Shown: positions 34,211 to 46,352, counted from the first letter of the stretch. The stretch is DNA of 64,000 nucleotides from Patellaria atrata CBS 101060 (GCA_010093705.1 MU006094.1:719550-783549); one strand, 5' to 3'. Numbers and translations are program-made. The notes: generated from the sequence alone by a model not told the origin.

Positions 34211-35890
34211 CTGTGCTGGAATGATGCCAGAGTATAAGTTGATTCCTCCAGTGCTGCGATGCCTACCTTACGTCCAGTCGCACACTAGGTCCAGATGAGT
34301 TAAATAGTTTGGCCGCGACGGTGACCGTAGAACTTCGTATTTCGACAGTATAGTAAGCCGTAGTGTGTAGTCTTCATCTCTGCTCGGTAGAATGAAGAAC
34401 CGGACTCCGTACTGGGGTGATATTCCCGTCCACTCGCACCTCACTTTAGTCACTTACGGTATACATCTTCTTCCTTTTCACTTTTCATCCTTTACTTTAT
34501 ATTATCCCAAGACCCTATAAGTCATTTTGGGTGTAAGTCTAGAGTTGACTTAGAAAGGAAACTGACATGCCTATACCTTGTACAGTACAGTACAGTACAG
34601 AGTACCTGGTTCTTCCAAGTACTTGTCCTACAGCGCTGTCACAAGAGACGCTTGAACATTTACAAGAGGAGGCTCTCCCAAAACGTCCGCACAGTGCGAT
34701 CATTTCCTTTTATTCATCTACAGCGAAACCAATCACTTCATCGGCTAGAATGTATTCTGCCGTAGCATCTCTTTCCGTCGATCATGTCGCCTCCCCCTTT
34801 TGCTATCGCCGCCGCAACAGGGGAAGCATGGCGGGGGAAGGTCGAGGGTTCAACATAACCCATACCTCCACCGTTGCGCTGGAGCGTTACGACGTCTTTA
34901 ATTAAGTCTAGCTCTACACTTTGTGGTCTGCCATTCAGGGTGATACATTTTCAAATAATACAATCTACCGAACCTCCCGTCAGGCCTCGCTTTTGCATCC
35001 AAAAGTCTCTATTTGTCGAACGGGGATGACAACTCCTCATGTTGCTATGTGGTTTTCCGCACACAGTCCTGAAACATCAGCCACGGATGTCTAAAAGGTA
35101 ACTGTAGCTTTACGGCAGAGACATTAAGATGGTGTCAATCTAATTTCCGTTTATCTTCTCAGTCAGAACGTCTTTCCTTCAAAGCTCCACCGTTATGCAT
35201 TCTTATCGTCTGGGAATCATCTCTTCTCCCCTATTGCCGGGAATGACTTGACCCTGGAAGTTTATTGCGACATTCAACAAGATCTCAACGACCTTCTCGA
35301 TAGAGGGGATCGATAACCAATTCCCTGCCATAAGGGTTCAGGCTAGTCACAGGATAACTCGCAATAGTCACTTACCCAAAGTGCGCCTCATTCCCTGCGG
35401 CCATATCTGGATTTCCGAGGCTTACTTTCGGTATCGATATCGATTTGCAAACTCGCAAATACAAAAATTATGCCACGCCCAATTGGGAAGGTTAAAATAC
35501 AGCAGGGCCAAGACACCCTGGCAGATATATAGTGCCCAGGAGAAACAGAGCTAGGGTAGCAACACCACTTTGTCACAGTCACTGGAGCACCACGATAAAT
35601 CCTCTCACATTTCGCTCCGTTTAGGTCCTCTTCAAAGCGGTCCTAATGCTTGAAGAGGAAGTCATGATGATTCCTTTGGGGCTCAAAGATTCAGGCGTCA
35701 AATGTATGGTACCCAGGCGGTATCGCTGGCCGTTAGTAGACGACGTGGGTTGAGGGGATGATATTGTAAAAGAGATGGTATATATAAGTATATAAAGAGC
35801 AGATGGGTAGGTTGAATTTATATCTTCACCCAGGCTCGTTTGCTTCATCCTCACCAAGGCATATCATCTCCCCTGGGGCTACCTTTGGAA
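34211..35890. other. Divergent intergenic region, Rad1 and fungalysin
   Basis: 1.7 kb without a supported gene. A run of TACAG repeats (TACAGTACAGTACAG) lies at about 34580-34600. Open stretches at 34567-34905 and 35388-35582 are unrecognised. Confidence 0.45.
35779..35797 (+). promoter_or_regulatory. TATA-like element upstream of fungalysin
   Basis: TATATATAAG followed by TATAAAG lies about 100 bp upstream of the fungalysin ATG at 35891, a plausible core-promoter position for a strongly regulated secreted protease. Confidence 0.4.
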
Positions 35891-37940
35891 ATGCTGTCAG
35901 TCGTTCTCATCTCTCTGGCCTCTTTGGCTCTCCCCGCGAGAGGACATCCTGTTACAGATACCTCGCATAGTCTTGCTCGGCGCGTTGTCGATCTCGATGC
36001 CTTCCGTCTGATCTCCACCTCCGAGTACAGTAACTCGACTGAAGTATCTGCCGATCCTAGTTTTTCCCTGTTCAGACGAGCAGACCCTGCCGAGACCGCC
36101 ACAGAGCTTGTGAAGACTACCGTTCCTGGAGCTACCTTTCGTCTTGTTAACGACTTCTGGACTGGTGACAATGGCGTTACCCATCTCAACTTCAAGCAGA
36201 CAGTTCATGATCTCGATATAGACAATGCGGACTTCAACGTAAATGTCAGTTACCAAATTTCCTATCATACGAGTTATACTGACTTTCAATAGATCGATAA
36301 GAACGGTGAAGTTTTCTCATTCGGAAATTCGTTCTATACCGGCCCCATTCCGGAAGACACCTCTCTGCTAAAGCGAGATGCAATTGATCCGGTTGATGCT
36401 CTGCAGGGTGCTGTCGGTGTGCTTCAGCTACCTGTAAAAGCGAACAGCGCATCAGCCGAGCCAACGGATGGTACCGAAACTTATACGATCAGCGGCTCCA
36501 CTGGTGCCGTTAAGGCACCAGAAGCTCGCCTTATGTATTTACAAACTCTGGAGAATACTCTTGTCCTCACCTGGAGAGTGGAGACTGATATTCTGAGCAA
36601 TTGGTTGTTGAGTTATGTGGATGCGAAAGACAGCGGCAAAGTTCATGCTGTTGTGGATTATTCGGCCGACGCCACATATCAAGTTTTGTAGGTTATCTAC
36701 ATTTCATGTATGGCACTATACCGCTAACTGTAATAGCCCTTGGGGGATCAACGACCCGACAGAAGGTGACAGAGTTGTCTTAACAGATCCATGGGACTCA
36801 ACTGCCAGCGAGTTTGGATGGCAAAGTACTGGTAGCGAGACTTACACGGTCACTCGCGGCAACAATGGAATTGCGCAAACCAATCCCAGTGGCGGATCAT
36901 CTTACCTGAATAATTTCAGACCGTCAAGTCCAAACCAAGATTATGAGTATCCGCTCTCGCTGACTTCGGGTGGCCCTGCCAGCTATGCCAATGCATCAGT
37001 CACACAGCTCTTCTACACAGCTAATATGTATCATGATCTCCTCTATGAACTTGGCTTTACGGAGAAAGCTGGTAATTTCGAGATGAACAACAACGGACAA
37101 GGTGGCGCTGGTAACGATATGGTTATCCTCAACTCTCAGGATGGATCTGGTACAAATAATGCTAACTTCGCGGCTCCTCCGGATGGTCAAAACGGTCGCA
37201 TGAGGATGTATATCTGGACAACCGCCACGCCAAACCGTGACTGCGCTTATGAAGCAGGGGTCGTCATTCATGGTAAGTAGCTACATCGCATTATGCATGT
37301 CTACATTTTCTAATTTTGCTCTTCAGAGTATACACACGGCCTCTCCCAGCGTCTCACCGGCGGTCCCGCCAACTCAAACTGCCTCAATTCCCTCGAAGCC
37401 GGCGGCATGGGCGAAGGCTGGGGCGACTTCATGGCCACTGCCATCCGCCTCAAGCCTAGCGACACCCGTACTAAAGACTATCCCATGGGTGCCTGGGTCA
37501 ACAACAACCCCGGTGGCATCCGCCTCTACCCCTACTCCACCTCCCTCACCACAAATCCCCACACCTACACCGACGTCAACAAGATCACCAAGGTCCACCC
37601 CATCGGCACCGTCTGGGCCACCATGCTGTACGAGGTCCTCTGGAACCTAATCGACAAGCACGGCAAGAACGACAACGCGAGGCCGACCTTCAGCAACGGC
37701 GTCCCGACTGACGGTAAGTTTTTGACCATGAAGTTGCTCGTTGATGCGTTGGCGTTGCAGCCGTGTAATCCGAATTTCGTGAGCGCGAGAGATGCATTTT
37801 TGGACGCCGATAAGGCCCTTACAGGGGGTATGAACTCGTGTGAGATCTGGAGGGGGTTCGCGAAGAGAGGGTTGGGGACGGGGGCGAGGTATAGTTCAAC
37901 TAGCAGGACAGCGAGTACGGCTGTTCCGGCTGGGTGTTAA
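35891..37940 (+). CDS. Fungalysin, extracellular zinc metalloprotease (M36)
   Basis: Four exons: 35891-36244, 36293-36687, 36737-37272 and 37327-37940. Introns are 48, 49 and 54 nt; the protein has 632 residues, the family norm. The start is the ATG of [18 protein letters not shown], a clean signal peptide. A propeptide (FTP region, about residues 20-245) follows, with [19 protein letters not shown]. The mature enzyme begins near the [16 protein letters not shown] junction. The zinc site HEYTH is at about residues 428-432, with its first Glu codon split by intron 3. The further motif [13 protein letters not shown] supplies the third ligand. The enzyme is a secreted elastase/collagenase-like endopeptidase active at neutral pH, kept inactive until the propeptide is removed. 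All catalytic parts are intact. Confidence 0.96.
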
Positions 37941-37956
37941 TGATTGAATGGGGTTC

Positions 37957-38021
37957 ATGAGTATATAGTTGATGAGTATATAGTTGATGAGTATATATTT
38001 GATGAGTATATAGTTGATGAG
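37957..38021 (+). repeat. 15-bp tandem repeat just after the fungalysin stop
   Basis: The unit GATGAGTATATAGTT is repeated about four times with one substitution, starting about 17 bp after the stop codon. It reads as EYIVD repeats in one frame, but that frame is not part of the protease. It probably lies in the 3' UTR. Confidence 0.8.
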
Positions 38022-38347
38022 GCGTGTCTGTGGGGTGTTAAGTTGTTTTTTTTCTATGTTAGATATTCATCATCGCATCTGAATGTGAGCGTAGATTTAA
38101 CGAAACGAATCATAATAGTTTTCTGAATGGTCGCTTATTTGTTTTCATATCTACCACATATCTGCCCTGCTCTTGCCAACATAGAAGTAGTAAGGTGTGA
38201 CTGTATCAGGAAAAAGGAAGCGCCACCTCCTCTCGACGACTGTGGTCATACCGTATATCCCCCCCCTTTATCCTGAAAAGCTAGATATAAAGATCAGGGC
38301 TCTTCCCTCACGTCATATTCAATTCCAGTTAGAAAACTTTCAACAAA

Positions 38348-38452
38348 CCCGCGATAGTCAAGTTGGTAGGAGGTCAGGCTCTTATCTGCAACAGAACTTG
38401 TGCACGCGGTCTCTCGAAACGCCCTGTGTTCAATCCTCGGCGGTACCATTTT
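38348..38452 (+). other. tRNA-like pol III relic (tRNA-Lys-like or SINE-like)
   Basis: TAGTCAAGTTGG at 38355-38366 fits the A-box consensus TRGYNNANNNGG. TGTTCAATCC at 38427-38436 is one or two bases from the B-box. TTTT at 38449-38452 would end pol III transcription. The stretch GGTCAGGCTCTTATCTGC resembles the anticodon arm of tRNA-Lys(CTT). The acceptor stem does not pair and the A-to-B distance is long, so this is not a normal tRNA gene. It could be a decayed tRNA, an intron-bearing atypical one, or a SINE head. Confidence 0.35.
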
Positions 38453-39142
38453 AATAATGGCGGGAGGGGACTCAGAGGATAGCCGCTGAGAATGATGCGG
38501 AGGGGAGGGCCGTATCGAAGGAAATATTTCCTTTTTGCAATTTTTTATCTTTTATTGTTTCCCTTGTTATTTATTCTCTTCTTTTTTCTTCTTAGTTCTT
38601 TTTCTTTAGCTGCTTGCTACGCGTCCCGGTGGACTTCTCCCGCGCAAGGCTAAAGAGTATGTGTGCTGTGTATCCCTGTTCTATTGGGTTATGTACTTAC
38701 TGTACCTTACTATATCCAGTTGTGTGTATCTCCGGTTGCGGATCTAGTTTCTTTGTGGGAATGAGCGCGTAGGTGGAGTGAGGGGTGCGTGTACAGTGCT
38801 GTGCTGTACTTTACTGTACTGTACTGTACAAGAAGCTCGGGGACGAGAGGGGAGTGAGTGCGGATAGGATGGACATTGGATTGACCTGGTGAATTAAGTA
38901 TAGGTGGGAGTGAGATGTCGGATTGGGGATTGTACTGTACTGTACGGTATCCTGTACTTCGATACGGTGGAGCGAGTTTGGTCTCTACCATGACAAAGTA
39001 CGACGTTTAGAATGTGCCTGTCCCATGTCTCTGAGAGCGGTCATATTACTAAAGGCTCGCGATATGAAAAGAACGAGCATTCGCACATGAATTTCCTCCA
39101 GAGTGTATTTACTCCACCCCCTTCCATCTCCACCTCTCCAAG

Positions 39143-40599
39143 CTACCAATTCTGCGTCAAAAGATCCGTATACGCATTATAAGCAACCCCACTATTCGGT
39201 TCAATGCTATACATATAATCCGCCCACCACGGCCCGGCACTCCACCACACCGCACCCATCCACACATCGCTATTCGCCGTCATATAGTTCAACATGCCCT
39301 TAACCGCATTCTTGCACTGCTGGTTATTCCCGCCCGCGAACTCGCCAATGAGTCCCAGTTTGCCGTTCTGCTTCAGCCACTCGGTGGCCCGCACGATGCG
39401 CTCCTGGCCGATGGTGCCCGAGACGCAGTTGGGCGAGGTCCCGGACCCGTCGGAGTCGAGGTATTGGTGCATCTGGTAGATGAGGAGGTCTTGCGGATCG
39501 GTGAGGGCACCCATCGTGGCGGCGTTGTATTGGTCCCAGGTCCAGGCGCCGGTCCAGGCGTTGCCTTCGGCGGTGATGTATTGCGTTGTGGCGCCGGCAG
39601 CGCGGATGCCGTTGATGGCGGCTTGGTTGAGGTTTACGACGAGTTGTTGGTCCATGTCGTGGTCTATGGAGAGGTTAGATGTGGGGTATAGGGTGGAGTG
39701 GGATGCGAGATGGAAAGGGAGAGGGTGATGGTGGTGGGTGGTGGCTTACATTCGTTGTTTGTGTCGAAGATGACCTTGGAGTTGGACACGAACTGCGCGG
39801 CGACGTTCTGCCACCATGTCTGGAAGCCGTTGACGTCTGTGATGACTTTGTCGTAGAAGCGACCGTAGTTGTGGGGCACGATCATGGCGTAAGCCCCTTT
39901 GTTGGTGATGTAGTTGACCGTCTGGTTAGAATGTTAGGATTTGGTGGGAAATTTGGTTCAGGAGCGGGACCTACGTCTTTAAGGTCTTTTAGATATGCCT
40001 GATCGAGATTCGCGGTGAGTTGGTTCTGAGTCAACCGTTCCATCTGGATGTTGATGCGGAAGGTGTTCATGCCGCGGTTGATATACGTCTTACACAGAGT
40101 CAGCATATTTACTAATTGTAATTTCCGGTCGTAGAAGCTTATATGAGGCAAGAAAGAAGACTGTCATCTTTGTATACGTCTCAGGGGGTTGCGCGTAGAT
40201 GAATGTGATTGAGGGGCCATCTGGTAACCCAGATACATATTTTGGTAGTCACATTGCATCAAAGGTCAGAGAGTTGTTTCCCTGGAACTGGGGCTAAGGG
40301 ATCTGGGAGGATATAACTAATGTGAAGAGAAACCAGACCTACATCAATAGTACTCAAGGTCGGCCAGACATAGTCCTTCCCTTTGATCCCTGGAAGATTC
40401 TTGTTTCCGAACTCAGGACCGGCCTCGTTCACACCGACGAATTGCTACAGTTGAAGTTAGTAATATCATCTCCAGTAATGAAGAAACATTCCGGTATTCT
40501 TTGACCCACCAATTTCGAGGCTCGCTTCTCCTTTAGGGCTGGAGCGCTAGCGACGAGCGAAGCAGTGCTTGCCGCAAGAATGATGGATGTGAGACGCAT
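39143..40599 (-). CDS. Secreted endo-beta-1,4-glucanase, glycoside hydrolase family 5
   Basis: Five exons: 40599-40510, 40444-40343, 40088-39975, 39921-39750 and 39663-39143. Introns are 65, 254, 53 and 86 nt; the protein has 332 residues. The signal peptide is [20 protein letters not shown], followed by a possible KEKR processing site. The TIM barrel has [33 protein letters not shown] and [10 protein letters not shown]. The acid/base is Glu159 (DTNNEYHDM, split by intron 4) and the nucleophile is Glu267 (GLIGEFAGG). It cleaves internal bonds of cellulose outside the cell. There is no cellulose-binding module or linker, so it is a single-domain enzyme. The 254-nt intron 2 is long for this window and its ends (GTAGGT..TGTAAG) are less certain than the others. 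Confidence 0.93.
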
Positions 40600-42265
40600 G
40601 TGGAACGACTGATCTCTATGGAATTCTCTTGACAAAGGTTCTGAAAAGTTCGACGAGCAGATAGCTTGGGAACCTTTTAAGCTTATGCTAAGTTTAATCA
40701 AGAGTTCGAACAAGACTTAGCAAGGCTTGTGCGGAGGTACCCATCCGTCGGGGTATGGATCTAGCAGCCATATTGCGCTGTGACACTATAGAAGCCATAG
40801 AAGTTCTATATGGAAGAGACGCTTCAGAGCCTGAAGAAGAGTGGTCATAAGGGACCAAGAGGACCAGTGTTGGGCCAGCATTTATGGGGGAAGCGGGGAT
40901 CAACCCCTCACGTAAATGAATTTTAGAGGAGAGAAGAACGGTTAACGGAAAAGCGAAAGATAAATGTCAGATATTTCATATCGGGAATTGTTAAAGTGGC
41001 ATTGGTTGTCCCAAAGAACACTTAAAGCGCATGACCCAGAGAGTAAGAGATAGAAAGACTTAAATTAATATAGACTGGCTGAGAACAACCACTGGGTTCA
41101 TTGATGAAAGATGAATTCTGCTTCAGTTTTGAGCATGTTTTTCTAGAGCAGAGTCCTGCTTTAACTTTGAGCATGTTTTTCTAGAAACGAGTTCTGCTAT
41201 TAGATGGATCGCAAATTCTACTCCTCGACTCTCCTATTATCGCTCGTACATAGAAGTTGTTTGATAAAGTAGAAGCTATAATTCCACAACCGCATCACTA
41301 GAATGATCAAGGAGTACAACGCGGGTTGACACGAAGCTTGGTGGTGGTATTGAAGCCTTATGTCTCGAAGGCTTCCAAATGAGACCTTCCTAGTTTTAGG
41401 AAACAAGAACTTTAATGATTAACAATTGGGGTTAAGATAGATGAGAAGTGTGACATGAAATCCAATGAATTTGAGAAAGGGAAGATAAACTGTACCGTAA
41501 GTTACCTCCGTGCCTACTAACGGGGAGGTTTGTGGGGTGGGACCGTGGGGCACCCGACGGGTTAGGTTGGACCTCGGACCTTCCGAGGGGAGACCTTAGC
41601 CCGCATGTGTTGTGAAGGTATCGTTGCACTGTGCGGAGTACGATATACATACAGCTCAAGGTAGTGGTGGAGGCGTCTTAAGGTAGTACTTCAGAAGTTC
41701 AGTGAAGCTCAAGAACAACTTTTTTAAGTCTCCAGATAGAATAGTTGACTGTTCAACGTACCTGGTCTAGCCTATGTCGAGTATAAATTCCGATAAGAAC
41801 CTTCCCATCAGGTCCCCAGCTCACTAATTTACTTTCAAGTAGAATAGAGAATACCTTTGGCATGGAGCATAGAGGGAATCAGTGCTTGGAATGTAAAGTA
41901 AGAACAGAGGTTGCTTTTCAAGTGTCTATTTGATAATTTTTGCTTGGGAATGTCATCATCCAATACGAGATAAGTCAATTACAATGTGTACGTATCTGCA
42001 CAAATTAAAAGGGCTCGGGCGGGAATAAGTTCGTGCAATAAAAAAGATGTCCTCTTGGGAGATGGCTCGACTCGAAAAAGTATATATACAATATATACAC
42101 CACTGAGCATCTGCTGCAGCCAGCTACCAAAGAAGCAAGAAGAAGTGTCAAGTGACAAAGAAAAAATATGTAAGAAGGTTCTAAGATTCCTAGCCACCTT
42201 TTACAGGAATTCCAAAACACCATAGACTCATCACATTCATGATGTCCTCCAACTCCTCCCAGCGC
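40600..42265. other. Intergenic, no gene seen
   Basis: 1.7 kb holding the GH5 promoter and the CAP-gene 3' flank. A 38-bp tandem repeat lies at 41116-41198. Short open stretches on both strands near 41980-42225 are unrecognised. Confidence 0.45.
41116..41198. repeat. 38-bp direct tandem repeat, about 2.2 copies
   Basis: Units start at 41116, 41154 and 41192 (partial). The shared core is TTTGAGCATGTTTTTCTAGA. It lies about 0.5 kb upstream of the GH5 start codon. Confidence 0.75.
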
Positions 42266-43090
42266 TTAGATAAGATTGCAAGCCCACTGGCCAGACCAGG
42301 GGAAACCACGCTCCTTCTTACCCTGAGCACCCGGGTTGTCGCTGTAAGCGCAACCGATCTTGGAATAGCTATCCGAGTTCAAGATATCGGCGTGACCGGT
42401 TTGGCCAGCGACGTTGAGGCTGAGGATGTCGGAAACAACCTCGCTGCACCAGTTGATACCACCGTCATTGGTTAGAGCAGAGGTTGGGACTTCGCACAAC
42501 CAGCCGGTATAGACAGCCTCGAATGCGTTTCCGCCTATAGCCTTGAGCTCCTGGTTGCTGAAGTTGGGGCCGGGGCAGATGACCTCAGCAGTATTGTGCC
42601 TGGCACCGGGGTGGTGCTTCATCTGGACACCACCTTGGTTGATGTCGGTGGTCTCCTGGGAGATGGACGCAAGCTCATCATCCCACTTGAAAGGAGCCTT
42701 GCCGGCCTTCGCACGCCAGTAGTTAGCAACCTCTAGGATGTTCACACCGTCTACCTGAGGGCCTTGGTTGCCAGAAGAAGCCGGAGGGCTATAGGTCTCT
42801 GGCTCGGGCTCGGGCTCTGGGGTATAGACAGGTTGGGGGGAGGGCTTAGCAGAAGAAGGCTTTGGGTGGTAGACGATAACCGGCTCTGGTTCAGGTGTAG
42901 GGGTAGGAGCAGCGGGTGCTACATATCCATGGGGTACAGTGACGGTGACGACGTGGACAACAGTCTCGTATTCGACAACCTCAACGACCGGACCGCCACG
43001 AGGATGACGGTGGGCAAGCTTGGGCTTGTGGGCGGAGACAAGGCCGAGGAGAGCAAGGGAGATTCCTCCGAGGGTGGAAAGAGAAGGCAT
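42266..43090 (-). CDS. Secreted CAP/SCP (PR-1-like) protein
   Basis: Single exon, 274 residues from ATG at 43090. It starts with a signal peptide (MPSLSTLGGISLALLGLVSA), then a basic HKPKLAHRHPRGG stretch and a valine-rich repeat. A linker rich in Pro, Glu and Thr (PEPEPEPETYSPP-type, about residues 62-108) follows. The C-terminal CAP domain (about 115-274) has ILEVANYWRAKAGKAPFKWD, a divergent HNTAEVICPG segment, NWCSEVVSDIL and KIGCAYSDNP. Cysteines suit disulfides. CAP proteins bind sterols or fatty acids and are often secreted by plant-associated fungi. The canonical HExWTQ-type metal site is not obvious, so this is a divergent member, possibly an effector or wall protein. Confidence 0.85.
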   Translation of the reverse strand: MPSLSTLGGISLALLGLVSAHKPKLAHRHPRGGPVVEVVEYETVVHVVTVTVPHGYVAPAAPTPTPEPEPVIVYHPKPSSAKPSPQPVYTPEPEPEPETYSPPASSGNQGPQVDGVNILEVANYWRAKAGKAPFKWDDELASISQETTDINQGGVQMKHHPGARHNTAEVICPGPNFSNQELKAIGGNAFEAVYTGWLCEVPTSALTNDGGINWCSEVVSDILSLNVAGQTGHADILNSDSYSKIGCAYSDNPGAQGKKERGFPWSGQWACNLI

Positions 43091-46000
43091 GATGTCTGTT
43101 TATGATTATGAGCCATTGACTTTCGAGAGGGAGGAAAGTGGCTCACTTGGTTGGGAATTTGGGGTATGGAAATATCAAAAGTGATGGGCAAAAAGCTTCA
43201 GTGAAGAGTCAAAGAGATCGCAAGGGACTGACTGTAAAATCTATGAGTCTAGATCTCAGTCCTGAGTGGAGAAGGATACACTTACCTCGAATAAGCGGCT
43301 CCAATCAAGGATCGTTCTGCAGAAAAGTAAAATGCTATCGTAGTATAATCAGCGTCTAGTTCTCCAGGAACTTAATAAAATGATAGTAAGAATGAGGAAA
43401 ATGACTATTATATGTGATGGAGAAGATCTGCAAGAGTGAATTTTTCCTTTGTGTACACGTTGTGTCTATGATTAAACCGGGACAACAGCCTATTCTTCTC
43501 ATGCGCTTTGTCATGTAGGTGGTCATGTAGGTCAATTGCGACAACAAGAGAACAATATAACAAAGAGTCTTTGAGTGAAAGAAAGAAAGTACAGGCTCCT
43601 GCTATATTGAGGTTCTGAGGCCCGATGATGCATCGGAGCGATGGTGATGGATGTAGTAAAGGGGAGGGTTGCACTTACAGTGTGAGGCGCCTGTCCTACG
43701 TTGCTTCTAAGAATCCGAAGATCTGATGTACGGTATATGAGTATATATACTGTTCGAAGATGCAATGCCAGCACAAGGCGGTTGTAAAAGAGTGTAGTTG
43801 CAGAGCGACAGCTGTAGAAGCAGGAAGAGTGGCTACCGTAGGAGTCTTGTGGGTTTTGTGTATTTGCGACAGGGATGAAAGAGGATGTTTAATGTGATCA
43901 AGGGGGAGATTTAAGGAATCCGGGGCACAACTTGGCTGCCACGAATGGATGGACTGGCCGCGCGCTTGAGCCTTGCCATGACCTGCCATGAACGTCCAAC
44001 CGTTCAAAGAGGAACAAGTAAGCAGACTAACTTTCAGGTACCCGGCCTGTTTCAACGGCCTCGATTGGTTGCTAGTGAGATCTAGGTCGATCATGTTTCT
44101 GACTTGTTCATTTAATTATTGGCACACAAGGATCTTTTTGGTACAAAATAAGGGGTAAATAATTTGCACAAGCACGGATATGAAGTACTGAAGAGGTGAA
44201 CAAAACGGTACGAGTCTCTTTTGAGCTCATCGATTCAGCGACCGTTGGACCAGATAAGATCCGCTCGCACACAGGGGTAAGAAAGTCTCTCTAACTCAGC
44301 GGTTATAAAAACTATCTTCGGACGTCTTGTCATTCTCCCCTGGCTCACGTATTGTAGACATGCATACACCCTGATGCAGAGAAAAGAAAACTTTGAGGGG
44401 TTTGGACTTGGGACTTGGAGACTGGATCGTGTGTGGATGTAGCGGATGGAAAGTTTCATGTTGATGTTCTTCGGCTGCTCAGCGTGGATGAGGGATTGAA
44501 GTTGGCGTTGGTTAGGTTTAGTTTCTAACCTTATCAGGCTTAATCGCGACCTAAACCAGGCGAATCGCTCAGGGGTCCAGATCAGAAAAGAGAAGAAGGG
44601 AAAAGTGATCGCCAGGGGAAAAAGTCTACCTTAGCGGTGGCCCCGTCCTGCCGCCCTTCTCTCTGATAGAAATAAAAGAGCCAGCTGTCAGCACCACACG
44701 AACTGCCATGACCTGTCCAAAAATCTGACAGAACAGACTGCTGGTTTACGGTTAAGGGTCCATCGTGAAACGTACTTGTATGTACCACCTACCTGGACAC
44801 GTGGATACCGCCGAAACGCTGAAACAGATGGCGATATCTGTAAATAAACTGCATGTCCCGGCCGACATGCTGCGAGACACAACATCAATTATCGAGCAGA
44901 AAATGAATCTTGTCATTCCTTGAGATCTTGGAAACATCGTAGTTCTACCAAGAAAGGAAGAGACGAAATTCATGCGCTAGAGATGCTGTTCTGACTTCTG
45001 CATATGGTCATTGGTCCAACCTCCACGGTCGCATCACATCTAATTTCACGATAATGAGCTGAGACCTTTCTGTACCACTGCGTAGTGCGTACAATAAAAC
45101 GAGCAACATCATCCGACAAGTGTTGTGTAGTCTTGTACATCCTTATATACTTTGAAGGAATAATATTTGAAGAAGAACGGAGATTGTTGAGTTTGTAATC
45201 AAGGTCATCTGTTAGCACTGTAGAAGAGCAAAATAGTGCTGGACCCTGCCATGACCGCCCAAATTCCGCTTTGTCCTTCGCTCACCCAAATAGGTAAGGT
45301 AGACCTTGGGTGGCCCGAGATCCCGTGATCCCGTGATCCCGTTCATTTCTCCGAATTCCGGGAGGGTAGGCCTAACGTCAAAAAAAATCTCCTTCGTAAC
45401 GTCTGCTCTTGAACCTCACATGTATCATCTTATCACTTCATCGTCGTTCATTTCAGAAACATCAAAGACTACTTGCCAAAGCAACTAGATCATTATACTT
45501 CATACCTAGCCTTACTAGAAATTGTAGTTCTGAGATGGATTCCCCTCTCTCTTATCTCGGTTTCGATCGTTGCCTTGATGATTTCGTAAAGCAGTATCGT
45601 GAGATTCGTACTTTCGTCATATTTGTGTGGTTTTGATCATATACATATAACATTCGATTCCGAATGTATTGTCAATGGAGAGAAGAGCAATAGGCTTGTA
45701 CAATGAAGAAGTGGCTCGCGTGTGAACATCATTCCTGAAATTTGTGACCTGCGCTCGTGACAACCACATTCCTGTGAAGAAGTCATGAAAACTTCTATAC
45801 AAATAGCCAAAACCGGTTAGAGCGCTCATTCCCATATTTCCCGCGGCGCTCTTACCTGCCAACTTTCGCACAACTGTCTTTCAACTCTCGTAGCTTCACT
45901 TGCAAATATTCTCGGGCCCTTCTCAGCGCTCATTCATTATTTCAATCCTCTTTACAGAGGCAGTCACTACCACTCTTTCATTACAACCACATCTCCCTTT

Positions 46001-46352
46001 TTACACGTTCCTTGTCGTGTCCAGAAATAAACCCTTTTCTATTCTTCCCACTACTCATATTTACTGGTTTCGCAACGGTACAGCAAATTGTTCATAAGCG
46101 ACCGCACCACATTCGCTCTTCGCTCAAGCTTAATATTTGGATAAAGTTATTATGCTACGCGTTGCAAATTTTCCTTGACATCTCGGTGACGGAGCGCGTT
46201 CTCGGGTTGACTCATTCGAGTCGCGTCTGTAGACAAACAACAGTCCGTGACGTACCTTAGCTTGTTTTTCTACAACACGTACGCGTTTCCTCTCAATCTC
46301 GTCAAAACACTTCTGGACGTTCTTGGATATCACCATTTGCACCCGCGCGGAG
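43091..46352. other. Large divergent intergenic region
   Basis: 3.3 kb between the CAP gene and the Gin4/Hsl1-like kinase. No supported gene is present; several unrecognised open stretches, the longest 132 codons at 43696-44094 (minus), lack domains. A TGCCATGA motif recurs near 43974, 43985, 44704 and 45247. GATCCCGT is repeated three times near 45319-45342. The last 450 bp before the kinase start are pyrimidine-rich, like a long 5' leader. Confidence 0.45.

Larger units (their letters stand above)
37941..39142. other. Convergent 3' flanks of fungalysin and GH5 gene
   Basis: 1.2 kb without a protein gene. It holds a 15-bp tandem repeat, a tRNA-like relic, a T-rich tract (about 38530-38610) and GTACTGTAC runs at 38813-38829 and 38931-38946. 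Confidence 0.5.

Noticed and set aside
38348-38452. A functional tRNA gene
   Set aside because: The acceptor strands do not pair and the T-stem has a mismatch, so it was listed only as a tRNA-like relic.
45319-45342. GATCCCGT triplicate as a regulatory array
   Set aside because: Only three short copies; it may be simple slippage and no other evidence supports a function.
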